Assembly (NCBI RefSeq): GCF_007988805.1
Contig: NZ_BJUV01000026.1
Location: forward strand, 1-41,092
DNA length: 41,092 nucleotides
Direction of reading: 5' to 3'
Source: Frigoribacterium faeni
GTDB taxonomy: Bacteria; Actinomycetota; Actinomycetes; Actinomycetales; Microbacteriaceae
Shown here: one piece after another, positions 16,003 through 24,089 of the stretch
Numbering within the stretch: position 1 is the stretch's first letter
Layout: every line of letters starts with the position of its first letter
Program-made: the position numbers and the translations under genes
Notes under the pieces: model-generated
Told to the model about the DNA's origin: nothing
Databases searched by the model: none
What the model saw: the letters and a program-made list of their open reading frames with translations, nothing else

Positions 16003-16500
16003 ATGGACTGGCAGATCAACGGCCTCCCCGTACACCCCCTCATCGTCCACCTCGTCACCGTCGCGTTCCCGACGGCCTCGCTGCTGATCCTCGTCGGGGC
16101 GTTCTGGCCCGGCCTCCGTCGGCGGCTGGGTGTCATCACCCCGCTCGTCGCCCTCGTCTCGCTTGTCGCCGTCCCCCTCGCCACGTCCTCCGGCGAGTCG
16201 CTGGAGGCGCGGGTCGGTCACAGCGCACTGCTCGAGACCCACACGCAGCTCGGTGACACCCTGCTGCCCTGGGCCATCGCGGTATTCGTCGTCGCCGTCG
16301 CGCAGTGGGCCTGGCAGCACTGGGTTCTGACACCAGACGCGCGTCGCCCACGGCCGACCCTCCGGCACGGGACGAGACTCGGTGTCGGCGCCGTGCTGAC
16401 GGTGCTGGTCGTCGGCGCGAGCATCGGCGGGATCGTCACGACCGTGCGCATCGGCGACTCCGGCGCCAAGGCCGTCTGGTCCGACTCATCGGCCACCTGA
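16003..16500 (+). CDS. DUF2231 family membrane protein
   Basis: A 165-residue polytopic membrane protein with four hydrophobic helices. It begins with the family hallmark INGLPVHPLIVHLVTVAFP and carries GHSALLETHTQLGDTLLPWA, in which the His residues could bind a metal or haem. The family has no firm function. It lies 37 bases after the COG4705-like gene on the same strand and is probably part of the same two-component regulon. A purine-rich AAAGAAG upstream of ATG 16003 acts as the ribosome site. Confidence 0.85.
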   Translation: MDWQINGLPVHPLIVHLVTVAFPTASLLILVGAFWPGLRRRLGVITPLVALVSLVAVPLATSSGESLEARVGHSALLETHTQLGDTLLPWAIAVFVVAVAQWAWQHWVLTPDARRPRPTLRHGTRLGVGAVLTVLVVGASIGGIVTTVRIGDSGAKAVWSDSSAT

Positions 16501-16582
16501 GCGCAGCCGTCCGCTCGCACAACCCTCTGTTGACCAACAGCAAAGCCAGCACACAAGCTGGCCACGCCCGGCTATCGATCCC

Positions 16583-16591
16583 CTATCGGGC
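16583..16591 (+). repeat. CTATCGGGC intergenic motif
   Basis: A copy of the recurring intergenic motif, 83 bases after the DUF2231 gene and preceded by CGATCCC. Confidence 0.6.
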
Positions 16592-16661
16592 CCCGCCCTT
16601 CGGCCTCGACCACGCTGTCGAAGTTCGCTAACTTCAGACATCACTACTTCTCGGAGGCGCT

Positions 16662-16880
16662 GTGCTCTCGATCGTCATCGTCCCAGTGGCTCTCATCATC
16701 GTGCTGGCCCTGCTCGGGATGGCCATCCTCGGGACTGCCAGAACGAGTCCTACCCAGAAGCGCCAGGATGCTGAGGCGAGAGAGCGTCGGCAGGCCCGTG
16801 CAGATCGAGGGAGGACAGGTGATGCGACCGCGAACACCGCTACGACCTTGGGCTCTCCAGGCGACGAAGCGGTCCGCTAG
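16662..16880 (+). CDS. Small single-span membrane protein, 72 aa
   Basis: It begins at GTG 16662 with a good ribosome site (CGGAGG). Residues 2-24 form one hydrophobic helix (LSIVIVPVALIIVLALLGMA). The remainder is a charged, Arg/Glu-rich helix (KRQDAEARERRQARADRGR) followed by a flexible tail, so the topology is probably N-out with a cytoplasmic tail. No family is recognised. Confidence 0.6.
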   Translation: MLSIVIVPVALIIVLALLGMAILGTARTSPTQKRQDAEARERRQARADRGRTGDATANTATTLGSPGDEAVR

Positions 16881-16888
16881 CCGATGGG

Positions 16889-16897
16889 CTATCGGGA
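16889..16897 (+). repeat. CTATCGGGA intergenic motif
   Basis: A copy of the recurring motif 9 bases after the small membrane-protein gene. CCGAT and ATCGG flank a five-base loop at 16881-16895. Confidence 0.55.
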
Positions 16898-16975
16898 CGC
16901 GTTCCCAGGTCGCCTTGCGTGGGACGGCAAGCTAGCCGACGCTTCATACAGACGGAGCCATTCCTAGAATGAATC

Positions 16976-17428
16976 ATGCCCACGATCCAGATCGAGAGTC
17001 CGCATTCCGATGACGTGCTCGCCCTGCTGCGCCAGGGCGATGAGTTCGCGCTCGCCCTGTACCCGGCCGAGAGTTACTACGGACTCGATCTTGAGGCACT
17101 GGAAGCTGACGGGGTCTCGCTCTTCGTCGCTCGCGACGGCGGTGCCGCATTGGGGACGGTGGCCATCGTCGACCGCGGTGCTGGCTCGGCCGAGATCAAA
17201 AGAATGTTCGTCACCGACGAGGCACGAGGACTCGGGATCGGACGTGGCCTCCTTGAAGCGCTAGAGGCACACGCACGCCGCTCAGGCCTCTCCACTCTGC
17301 AGCTCGAGACAGGACTGCCCCAGGTCGCAGCGATTGCCCTATACGAGAAGCTCGGATACGAGCAGATCTCTCGCTTCGGCAAGTACGTCGACGACCCGAC
17401 GAGCTACTGCATGCAGAAACACCTCTGA
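16976..17428 (+). CDS. GNAT family N-acetyltransferase
   Basis: A 150-residue Gcn5-type acetyltransferase using acetyl-CoA; the acceptor is unknown. The core beta-strand is SAEIKRMFVTDEARGLGIGR, with the pyrophosphate-binding loop RGLGIGRGLLEALE. The later motif QVAAIALYEKLGYEQISRFG is typical of small-molecule or amino-acid acetyltransferases of the YesJ/PanZ-like class. ATG 16976 follows a -10-like TAGAAT by five bases (16965-16970), with no ribosome site, so it is likely leaderless. It is a stand-alone gene. Confidence 0.88.
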   Translation: MPTIQIESPHSDDVLALLRQGDEFALALYPAESYYGLDLEALEADGVSLFVARDGGAALGTVAIVDRGAGSAEIKRMFVTDEARGLGIGRGLLEALEAHARRSGLSTLQLETGLPQVAAIALYEKLGYEQISRFGKYVDDPTSYCMQKHL

Positions 17429-17460
17429 CCACGGCACCCATTCGTCCGATACTCGATCCC

Positions 17461-17469
17461 TTATCGGGC
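17461..17469 (+). repeat. TTATCGGGC intergenic motif
   Basis: A variant of the recurring motif 32 bases after the GNAT gene. CCGATA (17446-17451) mirrors TATCGG (17462-17467). Confidence 0.55.
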
Positions 17470-17564
17470 GTCTCGGATGGAAGACGGTTCATCTCCGATC
17501 AGGACCGGATTCGACCGAGGCTCCCCGGGCGTCTGCGTTTAGAGAGATTCACTAGGTTCTTCTG

Positions 17565-18524
17565 ATGACCACGAGCGACAACACCCTGCGACGCGCGGCC
17601 GACACCCTCCGGGCCTTCGCCCTCGACGAAGACCTCAAAGCACGCACGCTCGCGAACCCCGCACTGGCGACCATGGCGGCGAAGATCGCCCGCCGCTACA
17701 CCGCCGGCTCGGACGTCGACGCGGCAGTGGCGCTGCTCGAGGCGAACACGTCCCGTGGCCACCTCGGCAGCGTCGAACTCGTCGGCGAGTCGATCCGGGA
17801 CGAGGCCGTCGCCGATCAGCAAACCGACGAGTTCGTCGATCTGGCCCATCGTCTGGGGCAGGTTCCCGGACGGGCGACAATCTCCTTCGACCTGTCACAT
17901 GTGGGTGCCGTCGTGTCGCCCGAGGTCGGTTTGCGAAACGGCCGCGCCATCGCCCGCGCAGCCCGCGAGGCGGGCACGTCGATCATGATCTCCGCCGAGG
18001 GGTCCGACCGCACGGATCTCGTCCTCTCGATCACGGAGCAGATCGCCGACGAGTTCCCCGAGACCGGCGTCACCCTCCAGGCCCGTCTCCACCGCACCCC
18101 CGGGGATCTCGACCGGCTCATCCAGCGCCCCGGGCCCATCCGCCTCGTCAAAGGCGCGTTCCTCGAATCCGCCGACGTCGCCTACGCCCGAGACAGCGAG
18201 CCCCTGACCACGGCCTACCTCGAGGCCGCGAGACGCCTGGTGGGCTCGGGACACCGAGTGAATCTCGCCACCCACGACCCGCTTCTGGTCTCGTCGTTGC
18301 GCGACACGTTGGGCACCGACCTCATGGCCGAGCACGTCGAGTTCGAGATGCTGCAGGGCCTCGGTACCGAACTGCTCGACTCCCTGCGTCACGACGGGTT
18401 CACCACCCGCGAGTACGTCGTCTACGGCCCCGAATGGTGGCTCTACGTCCTGAACCGGATGGCCGAACACCCCGAGCGCGTCCTCGATGCTCTCGCGGAC
18501 CTCGACATCACCGGAAGGCCCTGA
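17565..18524 (+). CDS. Proline dehydrogenase family protein
   Basis: A flavoenzyme of the PRODH/PutA beta-alpha barrel family, which oxidises L-proline to pyrroline-5-carboxylate with FAD. Family features are GRATISFDLSHVGAV, GVTLQARLHRTPGDLDRL, IRLVKGAFLESADVAY with the conserved KGA, VEFEMLQGLGTE and VVYGPEWWLYVLNRMAE with the C-terminal Arg-Met substrate region. At 319 residues it is a monofunctional type. No P5C dehydrogenase is nearby, so completion of the pathway is encoded elsewhere. TAGGTT at 17553-17558 ends six bases before ATG 17565, so the mRNA is probably leaderless. Confidence 0.85.
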   Translation: MTTSDNTLRRAADTLRAFALDEDLKARTLANPALATMAAKIARRYTAGSDVDAAVALLEANTSRGHLGSVELVGESIRDEAVADQQTDEFVDLAHRLGQVPGRATISFDLSHVGAVVSPEVGLRNGRAIARAAREAGTSIMISAEGSDRTDLVLSITEQIADEFPETGVTLQARLHRTPGDLDRLIQRPGPIRLVKGAFLESADVAYARDSEPLTTAYLEAARRLVGSGHRVNLATHDPLLVSSLRDTLGTDLMAEHVEFEMLQGLGTELLDSLRHDGFTTREYVVYGPEWWLYVLNRMAEHPERVLDALADLDITGRP

Positions 18525-18571
18525 CGCAGGCCCTGACGAATCCGTCTGGCCGCAGCCCGGTGCACGATCGG

Positions 18572-18580
18572 CTACCGGGC
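18572..18580 (+). repeat. CTACCGGGC intergenic motif
   Basis: A one-base variant of the recurring motif, preceded by CGATCGG, 47 bases after the proline dehydrogenase gene. Confidence 0.5.
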
Positions 18581-18664
18581 ACCGGTAACAGCCTTCCCGC
18601 TTCCCTGACCGCGCCACAGCGACCGGCGTGTGGGATCGTCGAAGCGAGATGACATGCTGAGCGC

Positions 18665-19090
18665 ATGCTGACCGATGCGGAGATCGTGGCCGCGATGAGA
18701 AGAGTCGAGCGAAAGAGTCGATCTACCGGGACGGACCTGTCGCATCTCGACTACGAGATGCGAGACATCCGCGCCTCGCCCGGACACGTCGATGTCGAAC
18801 TCATCCAGCGCGAGGGCCACTCCGCGCGTCTCCTCATCGCCCTCCCCTCCACCGGCGAATCCCAATACTGGCTCTACTTTCTCCCCGAGAATGCCGAAGA
18901 GTGGGTAGAACAGCTCCTCATCTGGCTCGACGAAGAGGTTTTCACCAGCGGGCTCATGGACGGGCGAGTACGCGTAGAGAGAAACGGTGCCAGTTACGTG
19001 CAGTCAGCTCCCTACGGTTGGCGCGTGACGGATCCTGCTGAGCACGCACGCCTCTCCGAGGCTGCTGGCCCCGACGGTTGGTACGGATGA
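18665..19090 (+). CDS. Hypothetical protein, 141 aa
   Basis: I do not recognise the family. It is a soluble protein with high Asp/Glu content, no signal peptide and a Trp-rich middle (SQYWLYFLPENAEEWVEQLL). It looks like a small immunity-type or SMI1/KNR4-like fold in composition, but this is not supported by a motif. ATG 18665 has no clear ribosome site. It stands alone between proline dehydrogenase and VanZ. Confidence 0.6.
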   Translation: MLTDAEIVAAMRRVERKSRSTGTDLSHLDYEMRDIRASPGHVDVELIQREGHSARLLIALPSTGESQYWLYFLPENAEEWVEQLLIWLDEEVFTSGLMDGRVRVERNGASYVQSAPYGWRVTDPAEHARLSEAAGPDGWYG

Positions 19091-19261
19091 CGATCCCCAA
19101 GCGGAACGGGTCTCAGCTGGCCGCGCTTTCCGTTCCGGACCGCCACCAGTGCCGGAACGTGGCTCGGTCGAGCCACGTTCGTGTGCCCGAATAATCGATC
19201 CCCGGGATCGGTTACCGAGACCGTCCACGGTCATCAGATCCTTGCAGCAGCTCAGCGTCAC

Positions 19262-19267
19262 TAGGCT
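19262..19267 (+). promoter_or_regulatory. -10 box for leaderless vanZ-like gene
   Basis: TAGGCT, seven bases before ATG 19275, with no Shine-Dalgarno in between. No convincing -35 box is visible. Confidence 0.4.
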
Positions 19268-19274
19268 TCCCCGG

Positions 19275-19850
19275 ATGTCTACTAACCCGTTCGGCGAAGT
19301 TCCCGTCCTACCGGTCGCTGTCCCCGTCGGCGCCGTCGTGTTCCTCCTCCAGCTTGCGCTCCTGCTCAGGGGGCAACGTTTCACCCGGCCGCGCGCGGCT
19401 GTCGCGGCCGCCATCGCCGTCTACGCCGCGGGAATCTTCGCGAACACGGTCTTCCCGATCTTTCTCAACCCGACGCCAAGGTCTGAGCCATGGGAGCCGG
19501 CGCTGGCACTGATCCCGTTCCAGGACTACGAGCTCGCGGACGCGCTCACCAACCTGGCGGTGTTCATACCGCTCGGCATCCTCATACCGCTCCTGATGCG
19601 CCGGCCGTCCTGGTGGAAGGTGCTGCTGACCTCGGCGGTGGTCAGCCTGACAATCGAGCTACTGCAACTCGCCGCGCAGAAGCTGTTCTCCGGTGGTCAC
19701 GTCGCTGACGTCAACGACTTCATCTGGAACACCTTCGGGGGAATCCTCGGCTACGTGATCTTCGTTCTGCTCACACGTGTACCGATCTTGTCCGCACTCG
19801 CGGACCGGTTCCGCTGGCACACGAACCCCGGGGCAGCACCCACCGCCTAA
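19275..19850 (+). CDS. VanZ family membrane protein
   Basis: A 191-residue polytopic protein of the VanZ-like family; the prototype gives low-level teicoplanin resistance, but most chromosomal members have no known role. Family features are LTNLAVFIPLGILIPLLMR with the conserved N-x3-F-x-P-x-G core, SLTIELLQLAAQKLFSGGH, and ADVNDFIWNTFGGILGY, the signature second half. There are about five transmembrane helices. The start at ATG 19275 is supported by the -10 box seven bases upstream. No vancomycin-resistance genes are nearby. Confidence 0.88.
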   Translation: MSTNPFGEVPVLPVAVPVGAVVFLLQLALLLRGQRFTRPRAAVAAAIAVYAAGIFANTVFPIFLNPTPRSEPWEPALALIPFQDYELADALTNLAVFIPLGILIPLLMRRPSWWKVLLTSAVVSLTIELLQLAAQKLFSGGHVADVNDFIWNTFGGILGYVIFVLLTRVPILSALADRFRWHTNPGAAPTA

Positions 19851-19970
19851 ACCGCGGAGCAGCGCCCGCTTGGGGATCGCTCACCGAGCAACGGCGGAGG
19901 CTAGCCACTTCCCCGCAGCTACGGGGCGCTGGCTGTCTCGATAGGTCAGTCCGAAACAGATCTCGGTGAA

Positions 19971-19987
19971 CGATCGGCTATCGGGCA
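19971..19987 (+). repeat. CGATCGGCTATCGGGCA intergenic motif
   Basis: A full copy of the recurring motif in the convergent gap between vanZ and the 20029-20430 gene. Confidence 0.65.
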
Positions 19988-20028
19988 CCCTGCGGGAGTC
20001 ACCCACGTCCGTCAAGCCCTGAGCTTGC

Positions 20029-20430
20029 CTATGTGCAGCGGGGATCGTCTCCACCGGTGACGCAAGGCACGTAGTCGGACATAAGCCCTTGGCCACCGCC
20101 GATAATGCTCGTCAGTTGCCCCTCAAGGAGGAGGAGCACAACGACCTCGCCGACGACTATGGCAAGGGCCACGACCGAGAGAACCCGTAGACCGGGCCAG
20201 TTCGACGCAGAAGCGAGCAGGGTGGCTGTCAGAAGCGCGAGGACGGACACTGCGAGAACGACGTCATAAGCGATGACCTGCATGAACGTCCACGGATCGC
20301 TACCGCCGATGAGCTGGAAGTTCGAGGCCCAGATACCGAAGAGCGTCAGTATCCCGGCGAGACCCAGGATGAAAGCGGTCTGGGCCACCAGAGCCAGCTG
20401 CCGCAAGCGCATCTCGACGGTCGTGTCCAT
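20029..20430 (-). CDS. Hypothetical membrane protein, 133 aa
   Basis: Three hydrophobic helices (about residues 14-36, 50-71 and 81-102) with a short cytoplasmic N-terminus and an outer C-terminal tail. The tail contains two Cys (YVPCVTGGDDPRCT), which could form a disulfide outside the cell. No family is recognised. A -10-like TAGTCT at 20442-20437 ends six bases before ATG 20430, implying a leaderless mRNA. Confidence 0.65.
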   Translation of the reverse strand: MDTTVEMRLRQLALVAQTAFILGLAGILTLFGIWASNFQLIGGSDPWTFMQVIAYDVVLAVSVLALLTATLLASASNWPGLRVLSVVALAIVVGEVVVLLLLEGQLTSIIGGGQGLMSDYVPCVTGGDDPRCT

Positions 20431-20470
20431 GGACAGAGACTAGGACGCGGTCGTCAAGATCACCAGATGC

Positions 20471-20487
20471 CGATCGTCTATCGGGCA
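20471..20487 (+). repeat. CGATCGTCTATCGGGCA intergenic motif
   Basis: A full copy of the recurring motif. ATGCCGAT (20467-20474) mirrors ATCGGGCAT (20480-20488) with one bulged G, forming a hairpin between two minus-strand genes. Confidence 0.65.
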
Positions 20488-20563
20488 TGCAGAGACGATC
20501 GTTTCCGAGCGACGGCACCCAGCTTGCCGGTCGGGTGCTGGCGTAGAACTCGAGCCCCGGGCT

Positions 20564-20944
20564 CTATGCGAACGGTTCGGCGCTGCCCGCTACTACTTGC
20601 CAACGACCCTCGATGATCGACCAAAAGCGGCGGTACGACATGCGAGCCTCGATGCGGTGGCCCCTATCGAATACGACGATGTCCACGAGCGACGATGTCC
20701 GGCCATGACCATCATGTTCCAGAGTTGATCGATGAAGCTCCGACAGCTTGTCGAATCGTGTTGCCCCCGAGGCATGAGCGTCGAGATCGGCTGCACGGCC
20801 CACCACTGACTCTCCCGGCAGCTCGAAGGCCAGGCCCTCGTATAGCAACTCGCGGAGATGGCTCACGTCGCCACCACGCATGGCTTGGTGAAGAGCATCC
20901 TGGGCTTGGTCGATGGAGCGCCCGCGATCGTCCCGTGTCGTCAT
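20564..20944 (-). CDS. NTF2-like (DUF4440/SnoaL-type) protein
   Basis: A 126-residue protein with the pattern of the cone-shaped NTF2-like fold: an N-terminal helix (IDQAQDALHQAMRGGDVSHL), a strand ending YEGLAFELPGESVVGRA, an acidic central part, and the C-terminal MSYRRFWSIIEGRWQVVAGS, where the W-x-V-x-x-x-S ending is typical. Such proteins are small enzymes or ligand-binding dimers; the specific role is unknown. A -10-like TAGCCT at 20956-20951 ends six bases before ATG 20944. Confidence 0.72.
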   Translation of the reverse strand: MTTRDDRGRSIDQAQDALHQAMRGGDVSHLRELLYEGLAFELPGESVVGRAADLDAHASGATRFDKLSELHRSTLEHDGHGRTSSLVDIVVFDRGHRIEARMSYRRFWSIIEGRWQVVAGSAEPFA

Positions 20945-21020
20945 GTGACGAGGCTAATGTGCGGTTTCCACAGACTGCGATTGACCCGAAAACGATCGTC
21001 TGCGATCTCCGCCGCTGGAG

Positions 21021-21036
21021 GATCGTCTATCGGGCA
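21021..21036 (+). repeat. GATCGTCTATCGGGCA intergenic motif
   Basis: A full copy of the recurring motif between the NTF2-like and TIGR02391-like genes. A partial second copy of the left half, CGATCGTCTGCGATC, lies just before it at about 20993-21007. Confidence 0.65.
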
Positions 21037-21095
21037 AGCACCTCGTCTAGATCATCTGAGTGCAGGCCGGCGCTGTCGTAGCGGTTCGCTAGAGC

Positions 21096-21953
21096 TCATT
21101 CGGCAGGGCGCCCGACCTCGCATTGATCCACGAAATGAGCAAGCACGCTTAGGGTCGCCAGCCGTTCTAAAGCTGCTTGTTCCGACAGCGGCTCATCCGC
21201 ATGTGTTGCAGGGTTCCGAATCACCATGTTCACGCCAGGTGCAAATTGGCGCAGGCCATCCTGCATCGTCTTCACGTCTTGATTTGCCTGATCTCCACGC
21301 CAGCGGAGACGCAATTTGTCGGGTCGCGGGGCGTCCTGGGCGAACGCTTGCTGCCAGAGGGACGTATCAGACGCATCGTGCCGATTAGTCAGCTCTTTCA
21401 TCTGACCGCTGACGGCTTCGGCGGCCGCAGATACAGCCTGGCGCAGGTGCCCGTCGTTCCATAGCCGTTGTGCTGTTGACCACACGAGCGGGTGCAGAAG
21501 TGATGGCTGGATAGTTGGCGAGGACAGGGCGTCGGCTCGCGCCCGGAGCCCCTCGAGTCGCCCTGCAGCCTGGAGGCAACATCCGCGAACCGTAGATGCC
21601 TCAAGCACAGGCTTTGGCTCTGTTATGCGCTCCCAATTGACGAATGGGTCGATCACGCCCCTGCCCTCCACCATCATGCGCACACCCGTTACCGAGCTCA
21701 GGTCCATGAGGGAGCCGGCGAGCCGATTTAGCTTCGCAGTGAGTACCCGTACCCGATCTTCATTCGCGCCCTCCTTCGGAAAAACAGCTGGCGCAAGCCC
21801 TCGCGTGAAGGAACCGGGCCCAACGTTCTCGACGTGGTGGGTCATGAACTCGTCGAACGCCCCTATGAACTCTCTGAGCCGCTCGGAGAGAAAATCGAGA
21901 TAGTCCGTGCTGGTTCTCGGGTCCATGCCCTGAGTGTCCCAGACCGCGATCAC
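21096..21953 (-). CDS. TIGR02391 (Ymh)-family protein
   Basis: A 285-residue protein whose C-terminal half fits the Ymh/TIGR02391 family: LHPLVWSTAQRLWNDGHL, a helix with AVSAAAEAVSGQMKEL, and VIRNPATHADE, where the family usually reads 'RNP.aH'. Such domains are found beside restriction, abortive-infection and mobile genes and are thought to act in defence, possibly as HEPN-like RNases, but function is not established. The GTG start at 21953 lies 7 bases after the resolvase stop; an alternative ATG at 21926 has a CAGGG before it. The N-terminal ~130 residues look like a separate, unassigned domain. The GC content is visibly lower than in the core genes, suggesting transfer. Confidence 0.72.
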   Translation of the reverse strand: MIAVWDTQGMDPRTSTDYLDFLSERLREFIGAFDEFMTHHVENVGPGSFTRGLAPAVFPKEGANEDRVRVLTAKLNRLAGSLMDLSSVTGVRMMVEGRGVIDPFVNWERITEPKPVLEASTVRGCCLQAAGRLEGLRARADALSSPTIQPSLLHPLVWSTAQRLWNDGHLRQAVSAAAEAVSGQMKELTNRHDASDTSLWQQAFAQDAPRPDKLRLRWRGDQANQDVKTMQDGLRQFAPGVNMVIRNPATHADEPLSEQAALERLATLSVLAHFVDQCEVGRPAE

Positions 21954-21960
21954 CTCTAAG

Positions 21961-22530
21961 TCACACCTGCTCAGCGCGCTGTATTGCTCGATAGACCGTG
22001 GAACGGGCGACGCCGAACAGCTCCGCGATCTCGCTCGTCGTGTGGGCGCCGGTGCGGTGCAGCTGGACCAGGTGCTTCTCCTGCGACGGGGTCAGCTTGG
22101 GCTTGCGTCCGCGGAGCTTGCCGGCGGCCTTGGCGATCGCCATGCCTTCACGGGTGCGAGCGCGGATGAGGTCAGCCTCGAACTCCGCCACCATGCCGAG
22201 GACGTTGAACAGAAGCCGGCCGACCGGGTCGGTGGGGTCGTAGACCGCTCCCCCGAGGTTCAAAGCGACACCCTTCTTCGTGAGTTCGTCGGCGATGTCG
22301 GTCGCGTCCCGCAGCGACCGGGCGAGACGATCGAGCTTTGTCACGACCAAGACGTCACCGGCACGGCACGCAGCCAGCGCTTCACGGAGCCCCGGCCGTG
22401 CTCGAGTCGTGCCCGAGAGGCCGTGGTCAACATGCACGTGTTGATCGTCAACACCGAGCGCTGCAAGACCATCACGTTGTGCTGCGAGATCTTGTCCCGA
22501 GGTCGAGACGCGCGCGTATCCGATGAGCAT
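21961..22530 (-). CDS. Serine recombinase (resolvase/invertase family)
   Basis: A small serine recombinase of 189 residues, complete. The catalytic domain starts MLIGYARVSTSGQDLAAQR with nucleophile Ser9. The conserved Arg-containing motif is VVTKLDRLARSLRDATDI, followed by NLGGAVYDPTDPVGRLLFNV, the E-helix MVAEFEADLIRARTREGM, and a C-terminal helix-turn-helix (TTSEIAELFGVARSTVYRAI). ATG 22530 is preceded by TACAGT (22542-22537) at six bases, implying a leaderless mRNA. Such enzymes resolve Tn3 cointegrates or invert DNA; no transposase is visible. It is followed directly by the TIGR02391-like gene, so the two probably form one operon. Related decayed copies lie at 25219-25743. Confidence 0.92.
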   Translation of the reverse strand: MLIGYARVSTSGQDLAAQRDGLAALGVDDQHVHVDHGLSGTTRARPGLREALAACRAGDVLVVTKLDRLARSLRDATDIADELTKKGVALNLGGAVYDPTDPVGRLLFNVLGMVAEFEADLIRARTREGMAIAKAAGKLRGRKPKLTPSQEKHLVQLHRTGAHTTSEIAELFGVARSTVYRAIQRAEQV

Positions 22531-22998
22531 CCGACGACTGTAGCGTTTAGACCCCCGCCACCGGGCATTTTTGCGGGACAGGCATACGCGAATCCGCAGG
22601 CCAGGCACCACTTGGCCCCAGGCGACTGAGACGCGCTCGAAAAGGTGTCCCGACGAACGACCGACTATCGGGCAGCACCCAGAGCACCTGCAAGGACTAG
22701 CGGCTGTGGTCAGCGCATCATCCCGCTAGATCACCCCCGGATGAACTTGAGCTTATGTCTTGTTCGGCGCACGTGTTGGGGTATAGCGTCCGCAGCAGTT
22801 GGCCCCGATTTACTCGGTGATGGCACCAGACGATGGCGTCTGTCGGCCTAGCCCTGATCCCGACGTCAGGCATCGCTTAGATCACATCAGACCCGCCTGG
22901 TTGGGTACCGATTAGCGGACATCTCTTCAAACGGTGACGACGGAGGAGATGTTCGCTCCACCAGCTCTCGCAAGCGCCGCCACCCGACCCGACGACCG
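22531..22998. other. 468-bp intergenic region upstream of the resolvase
   Basis: It holds the leaderless promoter of the resolvase (22537-22542), a copy of the recurring motif (22663-22674, ACTATCGGGCA with CCCGA mirrored upstream at 22650-22654), and the first of two ~175-bp duplicated elements (22780-22956). I see no gene. Confidence 0.6.
22780..22956 (+). repeat. Duplicated ~175-bp intergenic element, copy 1
   Basis: It shares GGTATAGCGTCC, CAGTTGGCCCCGATT, GATCACATCAGACCCGCCTG and GGTACCGATTAGCGGACATC, in the same order and at similar distances, with the element at 24090-24260. The middle is diverged. The end forms a hairpin: GCGGACATCTCTTC pairs with GAGGAGATGTTCGC. Confidence 0.8.
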
Positions 22999-23475
22999 AT
23001 GGAGGCCTCCCGTGAACGACACGACCCGGCACGTTCGCCATCGGTGCCCGGCGACGTCGTGACCGCGGCCGAGGTCGACGCGTGGTTCGACGACCTCGAC
23101 CACCCGATGAAGGATGCGGCACTGACGCTGCGGCACGGCCTCGCGACCGTGTCCCCCGACGTCGTCGAGAACATCAAGTGGAAGGCGCCGAACTTCGCCC
23201 TGCGGGACGACTTCGCGACCATGAATCTGCGCCGACCGACGGCCGTCCAGGTGATCCTGCACACCGGGGCCCGCCCCCAGCCCGACCACCCCGAGATCCT
23301 TCTCGACGACCCGTCTGGCCTGCTGCGTCGCGCCGACCGCAATCGCTGGGTCGCGACGTTCACCAGCGCCGACCACGTGCGCGACGCACTGCCCGCGTTC
23401 ATGCTGATCGCCGCCTCCTGGGTGCAGCAGCTCGAGTCGCCGAGCCCCGAGCGCCCCTCGTGCGCCACCCCGTGA
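22999..23475 (+). CDS. DUF1801 domain protein
   Basis: A YdhG/DUF1801-type protein; relatives include iron-chaperone-like and domain-of-unknown-function proteins with a frataxin-like fold. Recognised segments are VDAWFDDLDHPMKDAALTLR, SPDVVENIKWKAPNFAL with the family W-x-x-P, and the C-terminal RWVATFTSADHVRDALPAF. ATG 22999 gives 158 residues, but the first ~20 (MEASRERHDPARSPSVPGD) look like extension; GTG codons near 23041-23059 would give the usual family N-terminus. It lies between the two duplicated ~175-bp elements together with a PNPOx-like gene. Confidence 0.8.
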   Translation: MEASRERHDPARSPSVPGDVVTAAEVDAWFDDLDHPMKDAALTLRHGLATVSPDVVENIKWKAPNFALRDDFATMNLRRPTAVQVILHTGARPQPDHPEILLDDPSGLLRRADRNRWVATFTSADHVRDALPAFMLIAASWVQQLESPSPERPSCATP

Positions 23476-23617
23476 GGCCCATCGCTTGACGGCGTGACGA
23501 TGGAGGGTCAGAGTCACCCTGCACGCCGTTTCAGACGACCTCGGCCGACAGACCTCCTCGTACGCACCTCGAGGCGCAGCATCCCCGGCCTCACAACAGC
23601 ACAGTCAGCGACGACAC

Positions 23618-24025
23618 ATGCACGAGAACGACGGCGTCGAGCAACTGCTGAGCTGGGACGAGTGCTGGGGGCACATCCGCCGCAGTCGCAGAGGCCGCAT
23701 CGCCTGGGGCTACGGGCCCAGCATCGACATCACACCGACGAGCTATCTCGCCGACGGGCAGACCATCTACATCCCGACCGATGTGAGCACCCGGACGGTC
23801 ATGACGGGCACCTCGCCGTGGGTCGCGTTCGAGATCGATGGTCTCGGCGAGGATGCGCGATGGAGCGTCCTGGTCAAGGGGCACACCCATCAGGTGGTCT
23901 CGCAGGCAGACGATGACGTGATCGACTCCCTGCGGAGCCATCCAGTGCGACGCGGACCTACGGTGCGTTTCGTGCGGCTCGATCCGACCGAGGTGACCGG
24001 CTGGGCCACGTTCCCCGACCTCTAG
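23618..24025 (+). CDS. Pyridoxamine 5'-phosphate oxidase-like flavin-binding protein
   Basis: A 135-residue split-barrel protein of the PNPOx-like superfamily (nitroreductase/FMN-binding subgroup). The start LLSWDECWGHIRRSRRGRIA matches the typical 'L...eCw.lL..s.vGRLa' opening; DGQTIYIPTDVSTRTV and SPWVAFEIDGLGEDARWSVL follow. Such proteins bind FMN, F420 or haem; the substrate is unknown. There is no good ribosome site before ATG 23618. The gene is bracketed with DUF1801 by the duplicated intergenic elements. Confidence 0.8.
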   Translation: MHENDGVEQLLSWDECWGHIRRSRRGRIAWGYGPSIDITPTSYLADGQTIYIPTDVSTRTVMTGTSPWVAFEIDGLGEDARWSVLVKGHTHQVVSQADDDVIDSLRSHPVRRGPTVRFVRLDPTEVTGWATFPDL

Positions 24026-24089
24026 CCCGCCAGGCCGGGCGATCCGGCGTGAGCGAATGTGAGCACAGGTCTGGTTCTCGAGGCCCTTC

